Below are positions 1 to 8,257 of a stretch of DNA of 64,000 nucleotides, in pieces (the stretch's first letter is position 1; each line of letters starts with the position of its first letter). Source of the stretch: Flammeovirgaceae bacterium UBA6059 (GTDB lineage: Bacteria; Bacteroidota; Bacteroidia; Cytophagales; Cyclobacteriaceae); the NCBI GenBank assembly GCA_002435755.1, contig DIYH01000004.1, forward strand, positions 238,178 to 302,177, read 5' to 3'. Under the pieces are notes generated by a model. It saw only the letters and a program-made list of their open reading frames with translations, was not told the DNA's origin and ran no database searches. A program made the position numbers and the translations under genes.

Positions 1-2728
1 CTTTAAATCTTCCGTTTTCGTATATAATGGCATCCGGCGTACTTGAGCTGAAGGTAAACTGCGCAGTTTCAATATCAGAAACGTACGGCAAAAACGGCTT
101 ACCGGCCACAACCTCCATCCCATCTAAATGAGCCTGCCGATCTTGACGACCTACGTCCAGCGACCATAACTCATGGCCAAAGCCTTCTGCGTATTTTAAG
201 ATGATAAGCTTGCTACCTAGTGTGGTGTAGGGTAACTCCCCGTTGGGATCATTGGAGTATACATCTTCTTCGAGTGTAAGCTTATCCCATCTGCTAATAG
301 ATCCATACGAAAGAGCATCGAAAAAGTAGTTGCCCAGCTCAATATGCCGTGTTGGTAGCATCGACCAGTCCACTTCTAGAATGCTGTCGGAAGCAACATC
401 ATATGCCCACTGCGCTGCATCACCATCATGGTGAACAATAAAGTAGCCCATCTCAAAAATCTCTTCTGCAAAGTCTGCGAACTGACTTTGTACCGGAAAT
501 TCCCTTTCCCCAAGTATGGTAAAGCTACGATCATGACCAACAGTGATGAAGCGCTGTGTGCCTTGATGTAAAGAATTGAAATACAAGCTATCTCTAATAG
601 TGATAAGATTTGAAATTGATGTTTCCTCGTTGGCATCAGTGAAATCATCAAAAAAGATGGTGGTGCCATCATGCGTTCCATCAGTTATGTATATACTCTC
701 TCTATGAAATGGCTGACGTGCATTAAATACTACCTGTCCATCAAACTCGACGAACTCTCGAGGGAAAGAATGGCCATCAGGGTTGATATCTTTGATCAAC
801 GAGGCTGATCCATTAGCTAAGCTGACTGTCCAGGGCTCAACATCCCAGTTGCTAGAACCGATACCATCGGCACCTCTGATAAAAAGTCTGTCTCCAACAA
901 CCGTGTAGTGGTGAGGCCATAAGTACTCCCTATTGACGCTTGAAAAACCTTTAGGAAAGGTCGAAGAAAAAGGTTGTTTCAGTTGCGTGACTCCTTGGGT
1001 AAGGTCGAAAGAGAAGCTAATCGGTGGAGCCGAAAAAACTGCTTCATTTCCCATTCGAGTTATGTATTTAACGCCTCTGTCTGATTCAAGGGCACCACGC
1101 CATTTCTCAACTAGTCGGTCCCCATCCACCTGCACCAAAGCGTAGCTGTCCTCATCCATTGACCTAGAAACTAATCCAAATAAGTACAACTCTTCAAAAT
1201 CGGGGATGAACCTCGGCAATGTCAAGAACTTGTCGGCACCTTCTCTTAAAAGCTGGATAGTACCTTCTGGACTTCCATCGATTCTCCATATTTCTCCACT
1301 ACCGAATAGATATAATTTACCATCGTATTTTATAAAACCCTGTTCATTCCATGATAGACTTCTCGTTTCCGTGGAAATATTCTTAACGAATGACTCGCTT
1401 CCTGAATTTTTATCGAGCAACCACAGCTCATTCTGGCCACCGTCCATAAAACCTGGCATAACGATTAAATTGCCTAAAACAGCAAAAGCGGCACTTGGCT
1501 TTTCAACATTCGTCATACCTACTTCAAAGCTTACACCTCCAACAGTAGTATTTTCAGAGACCACATAGGTGCCTAAAGGTGATCCATCGCTCACCACCAA
1601 ATTAGCATCCCCTGGAAATCCTGCATAATAATGAACCCTATTGCCATCCCATAAATGATAGTTCACAAAAGAATACCGATCCATTATCCATTCATCATTG
1701 TGCAAGACTGTCATGTCGCCATCAGCAGACACACGATAAAGGTTAGTGCCGTCTAGCAAGAGAATACCAAAGTCAGTCGGATAAATAAAATCCGGTTTAA
1801 AGCCTTCTTGCAGAGTGCCAACCTGCCCTACCTGCCCTGCATGATACCTGTGTAATTCTGGCACCTCCTCAAGCTGGCCATTTCTTTCTACTAGCTTAGT
1901 GAAAAAAACCACTTCACCTAAAACCAATACACTCGGATCATGGGTAGTATAATTCGGTGTTAGGATGTCACTAAATGATGTTAGTTGATCCACCACATCG
2001 GTAAATCCATCTTTCGAATAGAGTTCAAATTGATTGCCGTCTTTACCAATGGCCGTAAAGTAAAAGCCATCTTCGGTCCTGTCAGCAGCCAGCACATCAG
2101 CATCAGCAAATGTCGTGAAGCTCTGAGATAAACCATCATAATTGAACGTTTTGAGGCTGCCATCCAAATCTGTTACGGAAATCAGAGTAGCTTCCTCTAA
2201 ACTTATTATTCTTTTCAAGGAGTTGACTTCAAGAATCACTCTTGTGTTTGCGGAAGTGCCATCACTAGCGAAGACAATCTCAATACCAGAAGCTGGATCA
2301 GTTTCACTCCATAAGATAAGATCACCGCTCACATAGACTGTGGATTCAATACCCGCATCCGATAACTTCACAACACTTGATTCAATACCTGTAGTAATAT
2401 AAATACCGTCCGCAGCGTGAATGATAAACCGAGAAGCATCGTAACTGATGAGATGCTTCCAATCAGTATCCTCATACTTATCGTTAAACCAACTTAGAGG
2501 AAATGTACCTTCCTCAGTGCCATTAGTCCGCCACACCTCATAACCAATGCCACTAGAGGCAATGAAATAAGCGTTGGCTCCAGCTACAATAAAATTCCTT
2601 GGATTACTACCACCCTCTTCCTGATTAATATCCCCAAGGAAAACTGGCTCATTCTGTCCATAGGTAGTGGTATCTACTATTGATAGCAATGCAATAGTCA
2701 AAAGAAGGTGTCTTGGAATGATGAACAT
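1..2728 (-). CDS. Large secreted ELWxxDGT-like repeat protein (partial, C-terminus outside window)
   Basis: The minus frame is open without a stop from an ATG at 2728 to the window edge, giving about 909 residues with the C-terminus missing. The N-terminus is a hydrophobic signal peptide ending near YGQNE, so the product is exported. The chain repeats short blocks resembling the ELWxxDGTxxGT motif of Bacteroidota surface proteins: EVWRTNGTEEGT near residue 60, VSDGSPLGTYVV, WRIDGSPEGT, ITDGTHDGTT and HELWSLDVG. The blocks alternate with hydrophobic beta-strand-like segments, suggesting a beta-propeller. Family members usually end in a T9SS sorting domain, which would lie left of the window. 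No enzymatic motif is visible and the function is unknown. Confidence 0.8.
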   Translation of the reverse strand, partial: MFIIPRHLLLTIALLSIVDTTTYGQNEPVFLGDINQEEGGSNPRNFIVAGANAYFIASSGIGYEVWRTNGTEEGTFPLSWFNDKYEDTDWKHLISYDASRFIIHAADGIYITTGIESSVVKLSDAGIESTVYVSGDLILWSETDPASGIEIVFASDGTSANTRVILEVNSLKRIISLEEATLISVTDLDGSLKTFNYDGLSQSFTTFADADVLAADRTEDGFYFTAIGKDGNQFELYSKDGFTDVVDQLTSFSDILTPNYTTHDPSVLVLGEVVFFTKLVERNGQLEEVPELHRYHAGQVGQVGTLQEGFKPDFIYPTDFGILLLDGTNLYRVSADGDMTVLHNDEWIMDRYSFVNYHLWDGNRVHYYAGFPGDANLVVSDGSPLGTYVVSENTTVGGVSFEVGMTNVEKPSAAFAVLGNLIVMPGFMDGGQNELWLLDKNSGSESFVKNISTETRSLSWNEQGFIKYDGKLYLFGSGEIWRIDGSPEGTIQLLREGADKFLTLPRFIPDFEELYLFGLVSRSMDEDSYALVQVDGDRLVEKWRGALESDRGVKYITRMGNEAVFSAPPISFSFDLTQGVTQLKQPFSSTFPKGFSSVNREYLWPHHYTVVGDRLFIRGADGIGSSNWDVEPWTVSLANGSASLIKDINPDGHSFPREFVEFDGQVVFNARQPFHRESIYITDGTHDGTTIFFDDFTDANEETSISNLITIRDSLYFNSLHQGTQRFITVGHDRSFTILGEREFPVQSQFADFAEEIFEMGYFIVHHDGDAAQWAYDVASDSILEVDWSMLPTRHIELGNYFFDALSYGSISRWDKLTLEEDVYSNDPNGELPYTTLGSKLIILKYAEGFGHELWSLDVGRQDRQAHLDGMEVVAGKPFLPYVSDIETAQFTFSSSTPDAIIYENGRFK

Positions 2729-2880
2729 AGTGCTGATTTAGAAGGACAAAAAAGCTAAACCTCCCTATTATTCCAAATGACGATAATCAAGATTTCTAAG
2801 AATAAGGAAAGCTCTCAGTATTCATAAGATAGGAACCCACCGCTAGCATCAATTTTCAAGTGCTATTAATCATCCTTCGC

Positions 2881-2888
2881 TAATTTAG
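2881..2888 (+). promoter_or_regulatory. Candidate -7 element of the aminopeptidase P gene
   Basis: TAATTTAG matches the Bacteroidota -7 motif TAnnTTTG with one mismatch and lies 4 bases before the ATG at 2893. No clear -33 TTG is present. If used, the transcript would be nearly leaderless. Confidence 0.3.
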
Positions 2889-2892
2889 ACCT

Positions 2893-4521
2893 ATGAAAAA
2901 CCTGCTAATTCTTGGCTTTATATGCTCGGCTTTCATTGCGGTAGCGCAAGACTACCCTTCTGATTTCCTGAATACTGACTTCCACAAAGAGCGGCGTGAA
3001 GAGCTCCGCAAGTTAATGCCGGATAATTCTGTGGCTGTGTTCTTTGCAGCCGCCAAACGAAATAGAGCTAATGATGTAGACTTCATCTACCACCAAGACC
3101 CTAACTTCTATTACCTCACCGGTTACAAAGAGCCTGGGTCAGTTTTCTTTCTATTCAGTGATGCACAAAACGGCCCCAATGGAGAGTTCAATGAGATCTT
3201 GTTCACACAGCGTAGGAATGCCAGAAGAGAATTATATGATGGTCCGCGACTCGGTGTAGAAGGTGCCAAAGATGCGCTTGGGTTTACTGCTGCATATGAT
3301 GCAACACAATTCAGAGAGTTTGATATTGACCTGTCTGTATTTGATAAGATTTTCTTTTTTGATTTTAAGGGGGATATAAGAGATGATCCGAGGAATACTG
3401 CCGACCTCTACGATTTAATACTTCAGTTTAAGTATAAGGCAGATTACCCGGTAGACTTCAATGCCGACAAGTACAAAATGTACGACTACATAAAGTCGGA
3501 TGATTTTTTGACTAACCCTCAAGCGAATCAGATTTTGAGAAGAGTAGTCAACAGCTTCCAGGAGTTTGAGTCTAACGAAAAGATCAAAGCCATTCTCCAG
3601 GCTAAATCTCCTGAAGAACGTGAACTGCTCATAGATGAATTACCCGAACCTAATCCTCGCTTAGATGCCAATGCTCTTCAAGGGTTTATGGCCACCCTAA
3701 GAGAGGTGAAAACAGAAGCTGAGGTTGATTTACTACGTAAGGCCATTACTATCTCGTGTATTGGTCAACGAGAGGTGATGAAAGCTATGCGACCCGGTAT
3801 GTCAGAGACTGAGGTTCAGGGCATCCATGAATTTGTATTCAAAAAGTACGGGGCAGAATATGAAGGTTATCCGTCCATCGTAGGAGCTGGCAACAATGGC
3901 TGTACCTTGCATTATATCAAAAATGACAAGCTAGAGCTAGGAAAGGATCTTGTACTGATGGACCTTGGGGCAGAATATCGAGGATATACTGCGGATATCA
4001 CTCGCACCATTCCCGCTAACGGCAAATTTACCAAAGAGCAAAAAGCTATCTATGATTTGGTCTACAAGGCACAGGAAGAAGCCTTCAAAAACTGTAAGCC
4101 TGGTGCCATGATTCGAGAGAATACTCAAATCTGCCGAGAGGTAGCCAACCAGGGACTTTATGAGTTAGGCATCATAGCCAGTCCAGATGCAGAGCACAAT
4201 TATTTCCCTCATGGCGTATCACATCACATCGGCTTGGATGTTCATGATCCTGGCAACTATGAAGAGTTTGCGCCTAACATGGTGCTGACTGTAGAACCTG
4301 GCATTTACATTCCAGTAGGAAGTGACTGTGACAAAAAATGGTGGGGCATAGGCATTCGCATCGAGGACGACATCCTGATTACTGAAGATGGCTATGAGCT
4401 ACTCTCCTGGCAGGCACCTCGGACCACAGAAGAGATTGAAGCGTTGATGGCCGAAGACAACATCTTCTCTCAGTATGTCCTACCGGAATTGGAGTCCGAG
4501 ATCAAGAAGAAAGGCGAATAG
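2893..4521 (+). CDS. pepP: Secreted Xaa-Pro aminopeptidase (aminopeptidase P, M24B)
   Basis: This is a dinuclear metallopeptidase that removes an N-terminal residue preceding proline. The protein has 542 residues. Residues 1-18 form a signal peptide ending in AVAQ, so it acts in the periplasm or outside the cell. An AMP_N domain covers roughly residues 25-200, followed by the M24 pita-bread domain from about 260 to 520. All five metal ligands of the family can be placed: D357 and D368 in DLGAEYRGYTADITRT, H444 in HGVSHHIGLDVHD, E468 in TVEPGIYI and E491 in GIRIEDD. It is longer than E. coli PepP (about 440) because of the signal peptide and a C-terminal extension. It stands alone, with a 164-base upstream gap. 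Confidence 0.93.
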   Translation: MKNLLILGFICSAFIAVAQDYPSDFLNTDFHKERREELRKLMPDNSVAVFFAAAKRNRANDVDFIYHQDPNFYYLTGYKEPGSVFFLFSDAQNGPNGEFNEILFTQRRNARRELYDGPRLGVEGAKDALGFTAAYDATQFREFDIDLSVFDKIFFFDFKGDIRDDPRNTADLYDLILQFKYKADYPVDFNADKYKMYDYIKSDDFLTNPQANQILRRVVNSFQEFESNEKIKAILQAKSPEERELLIDELPEPNPRLDANALQGFMATLREVKTEAEVDLLRKAITISCIGQREVMKAMRPGMSETEVQGIHEFVFKKYGAEYEGYPSIVGAGNNGCTLHYIKNDKLELGKDLVLMDLGAEYRGYTADITRTIPANGKFTKEQKAIYDLVYKAQEEAFKNCKPGAMIRENTQICREVANQGLYELGIIASPDAEHNYFPHGVSHHIGLDVHDPGNYEEFAPNMVLTVEPGIYIPVGSDCDKKWWGIGIRIEDDILITEDGYELLSWQAPRTTEEIEALMAEDNIFSQYVLPELESEIKKKGE

Positions 4522-4571
4522 CATTTCACAAAGACAAACAAAAGTCCCTTCTCTCGGTTCATTGAGAAGCA

Positions 4572-5006
4572 ATGCGACTTACTATTTCTACTACCGTAAA
4601 TCAAGACTGGCAACTCGTCACAGAAGGCTTTACCGAAAAGCTTTTCTTATCCCTTAACCCTCCTTTTCCACCGGTGAAGTTGCTGGAATTTGGTGGTTGC
4701 CACAAGAATGATGTTGTCGCTCTTGAGCTCAACTTTATACTATTCAAACAAACCTGGGAAAGCCTGATCATCTCAGACGAGACAGGTGAGGAGCATTTTC
4801 AGTTCGTTGACCAAGGAGTGAAACTGCCCTTCTTCCTAAATAAGTGGACTCATAGACACAGAATCCAAAAATCAGGAGATGTGACAGCCATTATCGATGA
4901 TATACAGTTTAGTACAGGTACCTGGTTAACAGATTTACTATTTTGGCCTGTACTGTATGGCCAGTTCGCCTACCGTAAACCTATCTACAAACGGTTTTTC
5001 CGGTAG
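4572..5006 (+). CDS. SRPBCC (START-like) family protein
   Basis: A 144-residue soluble protein with no signal peptide. The sequence has the spacing of a small helix-grip ligand-binding fold: an N-terminal strand (MRLTISTTVNQDW), a helix, LLEFGGCHKNDVV, a strand-rich middle and a C-terminal amphipathic helix ending in YRKPIYKRFFR. Such proteins bind hydrophobic ligands or act as cyclase-like enzymes. The ligand cannot be read from the sequence. It is convergent with the DUF2652 gene, only two bases apart, and that neighbour also ends in a SRPBCC-like domain. A 6-bp hairpin (CTTCTC/GAGAAG, 4548-4569) sits just before the start codon. Confidence 0.7.
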   Translation: MRLTISTTVNQDWQLVTEGFTEKLFLSLNPPFPPVKLLEFGGCHKNDVVALELNFILFKQTWESLIISDETGEEHFQFVDQGVKLPFFLNKWTHRHRIQKSGDVTAIIDDIQFSTGTWLTDLLFWPVLYGQFAYRKPIYKRFFR

Positions 5007-5008
5007 GA

Positions 5009-6094
5009 TCAACTCGCCGTACGAATCCTTCGTTTAACGATAGCCTTAGAGATCATCCTGAGCACATCATTGAGAGAGCTTTTGAGTAACCGCCTCGCAA
5101 TAGGAGTGAGAAAGAATCCAAAAAGTTTCTTCGGCTTCATATGAGATTCTATTCGCACACTAGTAGTATGATCATCTTTTTTGTTGAGAATGAAATAGTT
5201 AGTCACTTCTTCCAGGATGGGTAAATCCTTTGTTCGTTCACCATATACCAGGGAGCCCTTTCCGAAATCATTAGTAACTGTCTCAAACTCTATGTTCTTA
5301 CCATCGATCACACACATATGTGTCTCTCCGATACGATTCACTTTCTCTTTTTGGTAGTCCAATCGATCGACCTTAGTATTCCATAAATCTCGAAAGTCCA
5401 GATTACTTATCAATTCATAGGCATCCTGAATTTGGGTGTCAAGCTGTCCTTCTACAACCAGCGGGCGCTCGGCCTTAGGATAAGGCGGTATTTCCGGTAA
5501 GTCAGGTACACTACGCTTCAGCTCTGATAAGCTACTATAGCAATAGCGGACTTCTCCAATCTCCTCAAAAACCTCGACCATTTCTGTTTCAGTGAACCAT
5601 TCTGGTAAGTCCTGTGCTCCCATACCTTCAGTAAGCAATACATATTCATGATCAGGAATACCGTTTTTAAGTAGGCGATGAGCCACCACTACCTCAGGCC
5701 CAAATGGCTTGGATTTCCCTTGTATCTGGATTAATTCGGTATTGCCAGCATGGAGTACAAACTTTAAGGTCAACTGACTGGCACTGGAGCAAGCCCCACA
5801 CTGGCATATACGGCGTTGCTCATAAAGCTTGAGGTGATGATGAAACTGCAAAAACATCTTCTTCGCTAACTCAAGTACCTCTCCGGTTGTGGAGAGCTGT
5901 TCTCTTTGGTAAAAGAATAAGGCGTCCCCCTCGATCTCGGCCAGCTCGAATAAGCCCTCGTTTTCGTTGATCAGCAGTTCGAGAAGTTCACTGATGATGT
6001 GCTTGGCATGGGTCACCTCCGTGGTATTGATAAACTGAGTAAACCCACTGATATCAGGCAAAAAGAAAAGGGTGTTATAATTAGCTTGTGACAT
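5009..6094 (-). CDS. DUF2652 protein: class III cyclase-like domain fused to SRPBCC-like domain
   Basis: The protein has 361 residues and no membrane segments. Residues 8-165 resemble a class III nucleotidyl cyclase catalytic domain. LPDISGFTQF supplies D14 at the first metal position, and EIEGDALFFY supplies D57 at the second. FGPEVVVAHRLLKNG matches the region that contacts nucleotide in true cyclases. A CQCGAC cysteine cluster (C97, C99, C102) lies between them. Residues 215-355 look like a START-type ligand-binding domain (DLWNTKVDRL, RIGETHMCV). The combination suggests a ligand-sensing cyclase-like protein, but whether it makes cAMP or cGMP is unknown because substrate-selecting residues cannot be aligned by eye. 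Confidence 0.75.
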   Translation of the reverse strand: MSQANYNTLFFLPDISGFTQFINTTEVTHAKHIISELLELLINENEGLFELAEIEGDALFFYQREQLSTTGEVLELAKKMFLQFHHHLKLYEQRRICQCGACSSASQLTLKFVLHAGNTELIQIQGKSKPFGPEVVVAHRLLKNGIPDHEYVLLTEGMGAQDLPEWFTETEMVEVFEEIGEVRYCYSSLSELKRSVPDLPEIPPYPKAERPLVVEGQLDTQIQDAYELISNLDFRDLWNTKVDRLDYQKEKVNRIGETHMCVIDGKNIEFETVTNDFGKGSLVYGERTKDLPILEEVTNYFILNKKDDHTTSVRIESHMKPKKLFGFFLTPIARRLLKSSLNDVLRMISKAIVKRRIRTAS

Positions 6095-6227
6095 AGAGGG
6101 GCCTGAGAATAATGTGAAGTGTACCGCAGGGTAACGTAAGTCAGCCTATAAAAGATCGCCAATCTTATCAAATCAGCCAAATCAGCAAACGTTTGGTCGC
6201 TGGGAAGACGATTGTCTGAGTTTCATG

Positions 6228-6244
6228 GTGTTAGGTTGTAACAC
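6228..6244. repeat. Short inverted repeat upstream of the LytS-type kinase gene
   Basis: GTGTTA (6228-6233) is matched by TAACAC (6239-6244) across a 5-base spacer. It lies in the divergent gap between the DUF2652 and sensor kinase genes and could be an operator for either. Nothing else links it to a regulator. Confidence 0.3.
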
Positions 6245-6319
6245 ATGGCCACTCATGGGCATCAATCAGTACTTCGGCGTAAAATCCTGCTTACCAATAA
6301 CCACCAACGCCCTTGCACT

Positions 6320-6327
6320 TATCTTTG
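6320..6327 (+). promoter_or_regulatory. -7 promoter motif of the LytS/LytTR operon
   Basis: TATCTTTG is an exact match to the Bacteroidota -7 motif TAnnTTTG. It ends 4 bases before the ATG at 6332. It falls inside the longer reading frame that opens at 6245, which argues for 6332 as the real start and for a nearly leaderless mRNA. No convincing -33 TTG is seen. Confidence 0.45.
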
Positions 6328-6331
6328 TGCC

Positions 6332-7384
6332 ATGATCGGCTCGGTCAAAAATATCTTGCCCAAAACGCGTTGGGTCCAGCACGTACTATTCTGGGGTTTG
6401 TATTTACTCTTTTATGGTATCCTCTATGGTGCCTATGATGAGAATTTCAGGCATGCTTTCATCAAAGAGGCGATGTACCTACCGGTAAAAATCATCACTA
6501 CTTACTTCGCGCTCTACTTCTTGCTACCAAGGTACCTGCTCAAAGAGCGATACATCTCATTCGCTATTTGGTTTGTTATATCTGCAACTTTGGCAGGTAT
6601 ACTTCAGCGTTTTGTTACCTACTACCTAGAGTATCCGATGTTTCACCCCAACGGTCAAAACTATCCGCTCTTTATCCCAATCAAGATCATCAAAGGTGTT
6701 GTAGGTATCTATCCTGTGGTATTTTTTGCGGTAGCTATCAAAATGCTCAAGTACTGGTACCAAAGTCGTCAAACACAGCAGGAGCTTAGTAATCAAAAAC
6801 TTGAGGCAGAGTTAAAACTGCTTAAGACTCAAATACATCCGCACTTCTTATTCAACACGCTCAACAACCTTTATGCACTGACCCTTAAAAAAGCGGATAC
6901 TGCCCCAGCTATGGTGCTCAAGATCTCTGATTTGATCAACTACATGCTATACGAATGCAATGTCAAATGCATTGGGTTGAGTAAAGAGATCAAGTTCATT
7001 GAGAATTATGTGGAAATAGAGAAAATGCGCTTTGGAGATCGGTTGGATTTCAGCCTAACACTTCATGGTGACATTGATGACAAAAAAATACCACCACTTT
7101 TGCTCCTGCCATTTTTCGAAAATGCTTTCAAGCATGGTGTAAGTGAAGAACTGGAAGCTTCCTGGGTCAGTGCAACTATAGGTATCGGCCAGGGTAGAAT
7201 GAAACTCAAGCTGGAAAACAGCAAAGGAGAATATACCTCCTCTCATGCCAACGGAGACAATGGTATCGGACTAAAAAATGTGAAGCGCAGACTTGAGTTG
7301 CTTTATGATGACAATCATCAGCTACAAATCCTTGAGGAGCAGGATACGTATCTGGTAATACTTGACATCCCAATAAATCAATGA
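6332..7384 (+). CDS. Sensor histidine kinase, LytS/YehU-type (His_kinase family)
   Basis: An integral-membrane histidine kinase of 350 residues from the ATG at 6332. The frame is open back to an ATG at 6245, which adds 29 polar residues that look non-native before MIGSVKNILPKTRW. Four hydrophobic segments fill residues 10-145. A short coiled stretch leads to the phosphoacceptor motif QIHPHFLFNTLNNLYAL, where H169 is phosphorylated. The ATPase part has the N-box LLPFFENAFKHGV and the G-box NGIGLKNVKRRLELLY. No periplasmic sensor domain is present, so the signal is probably sensed in the membrane. The LytTR regulator gene follows after one base, making a cognate two-component pair. Confidence 0.92.
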   Translation: MIGSVKNILPKTRWVQHVLFWGLYLLFYGILYGAYDENFRHAFIKEAMYLPVKIITTYFALYFLLPRYLLKERYISFAIWFVISATLAGILQRFVTYYLEYPMFHPNGQNYPLFIPIKIIKGVVGIYPVVFFAVAIKMLKYWYQSRQTQQELSNQKLEAELKLLKTQIHPHFLFNTLNNLYALTLKKADTAPAMVLKISDLINYMLYECNVKCIGLSKEIKFIENYVEIEKMRFGDRLDFSLTLHGDIDDKKIPPLLLLPFFENAFKHGVSEELEASWVSATIGIGQGRMKLKLENSKGEYTSSHANGDNGIGLKNVKRRLELLYDDNHQLQILEEQDTYLVILDIPINQ

Positions 7385-7385
7385 T

Positions 7386-8096
7386 ATGGCACTGAAATGT
7401 ATCATGGTAGATGATGAACCCCTTGCTGTCGAAGTATTGGAATCTTACATAGCAAGAATAGATCGACTTGAAGTCATTGGAACATTCAACAATGCGATCA
7501 AAGCCTTTGAATTCTTACAGCAACAAACAGTAGACTTGATCTTTCTGGACATACAGATGCCACGACTCACAGGCCTGGAGTTTGTGAAGACAATGACGCA
7601 TCCACCCAAGATTGTCTTTACCACGGCCTATCGGGAATATGCCTTGGAGGGTTTTGAACTGGAGGCTGTAGATTATCTGCTGAAGCCAATAGCATTTGAC
7701 CGTTTTCTAAAAGCTATCAGCAAGATCGTACCCGAAGCTCCGGTTACCACCGAACCGTTGGTTCGTTTCTCAGATGAAGATCCTTTTGTCTATTTCAAGG
7801 TGGACAAAAAAATGGTTAAAATAAGGCTTGGAGACATTCTTTATATTGAGAGTCTCAAGGATTATGTGAAAGTGGTCACATTAGAGAAAGAGATAATTAC
7901 CCATCAGCAGATCAGCTATATGGAGCATAAACTCCCTGAAAATCAGTTCATCAGAGTTCACCGGTCTTTCATCGTAGCTATTGACAAAGTGGAAGCTTTT
8001 AGCGCTACGGATATCGAAATGGGTAAATACCATATTCCGATAGGACGGAACTATAAGAATGAGGTGACTTCAAGGTTGGGCACCAACGTTTTGTAA
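7386..8096 (+). CDS. LytTR-family response regulator
   Basis: A 236-residue regulator. Residues 3-120 form a receiver domain with acidic pocket D9/D10, phosphoacceptor D55 in LIFLDIQMPRLTG, T83 in FTTAYREYA and K103 in YLLKPIAF. Residues 135-235 form a LytTR DNA-binding domain (KKMVKIRLGDILYIESLKDYVKV, ENQFIRVHRSFIVAIDKVEA). It is encoded one base after its kinase. Such pairs in Bacteroidota often control nearby export or surface functions, but no target is evident here. Three palindromes with a GTCnGAC core lie directly downstream. Confidence 0.94.
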   Translation: MALKCIMVDDEPLAVEVLESYIARIDRLEVIGTFNNAIKAFEFLQQQTVDLIFLDIQMPRLTGLEFVKTMTHPPKIVFTTAYREYALEGFELEAVDYLLKPIAFDRFLKAISKIVPEAPVTTEPLVRFSDEDPFVYFKVDKKMVKIRLGDILYIESLKDYVKVVTLEKEIITHQQISYMEHKLPENQFIRVHRSFIVAIDKVEAFSATDIEMGKYHIPIGRNYKNEVTSRLGTNVL

Positions 8097-8127
8097 GCGA
8101 TTTACTCTATTTTCGCTTACCAGAAAA

Positions 8128-8231
8128 GTGTCGGACACCTTGCCCGGCATGAGTGGTCAGACGACTGTTCTAGAAATTTTTCAGGCTTCTGTTCCGTCTC
8201 GTGAATACCGAACAATAGTCGTCAGACCACT
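8128..8231. repeat. Cluster of three GTCnGAC-core palindromes and a long imperfect hairpin
   Basis: GTGTCGGACAC (8128-8138) is a perfect 5+1+5 palindrome. AGTGGTCAGACGACT (8152-8166) and AGTCGTCAGACCACT (8217-8231) are near-palindromic 15-mers, each AGTsGTC-A-GACsACT, and agree at 13 of 15 positions. The last two with flanking GTTC/GAAC can also pair as arms of a long hairpin (8152-8170 with 8210-8231, three-base bulge) around a 39-base loop. The cluster lies between the LytTR gene and radA. It may be an operator array or a REP-like extragenic element. Confidence 0.6.
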
Positions 8232-8257
8232 GGAGCGTCGCAATTAAAACAACCTCA

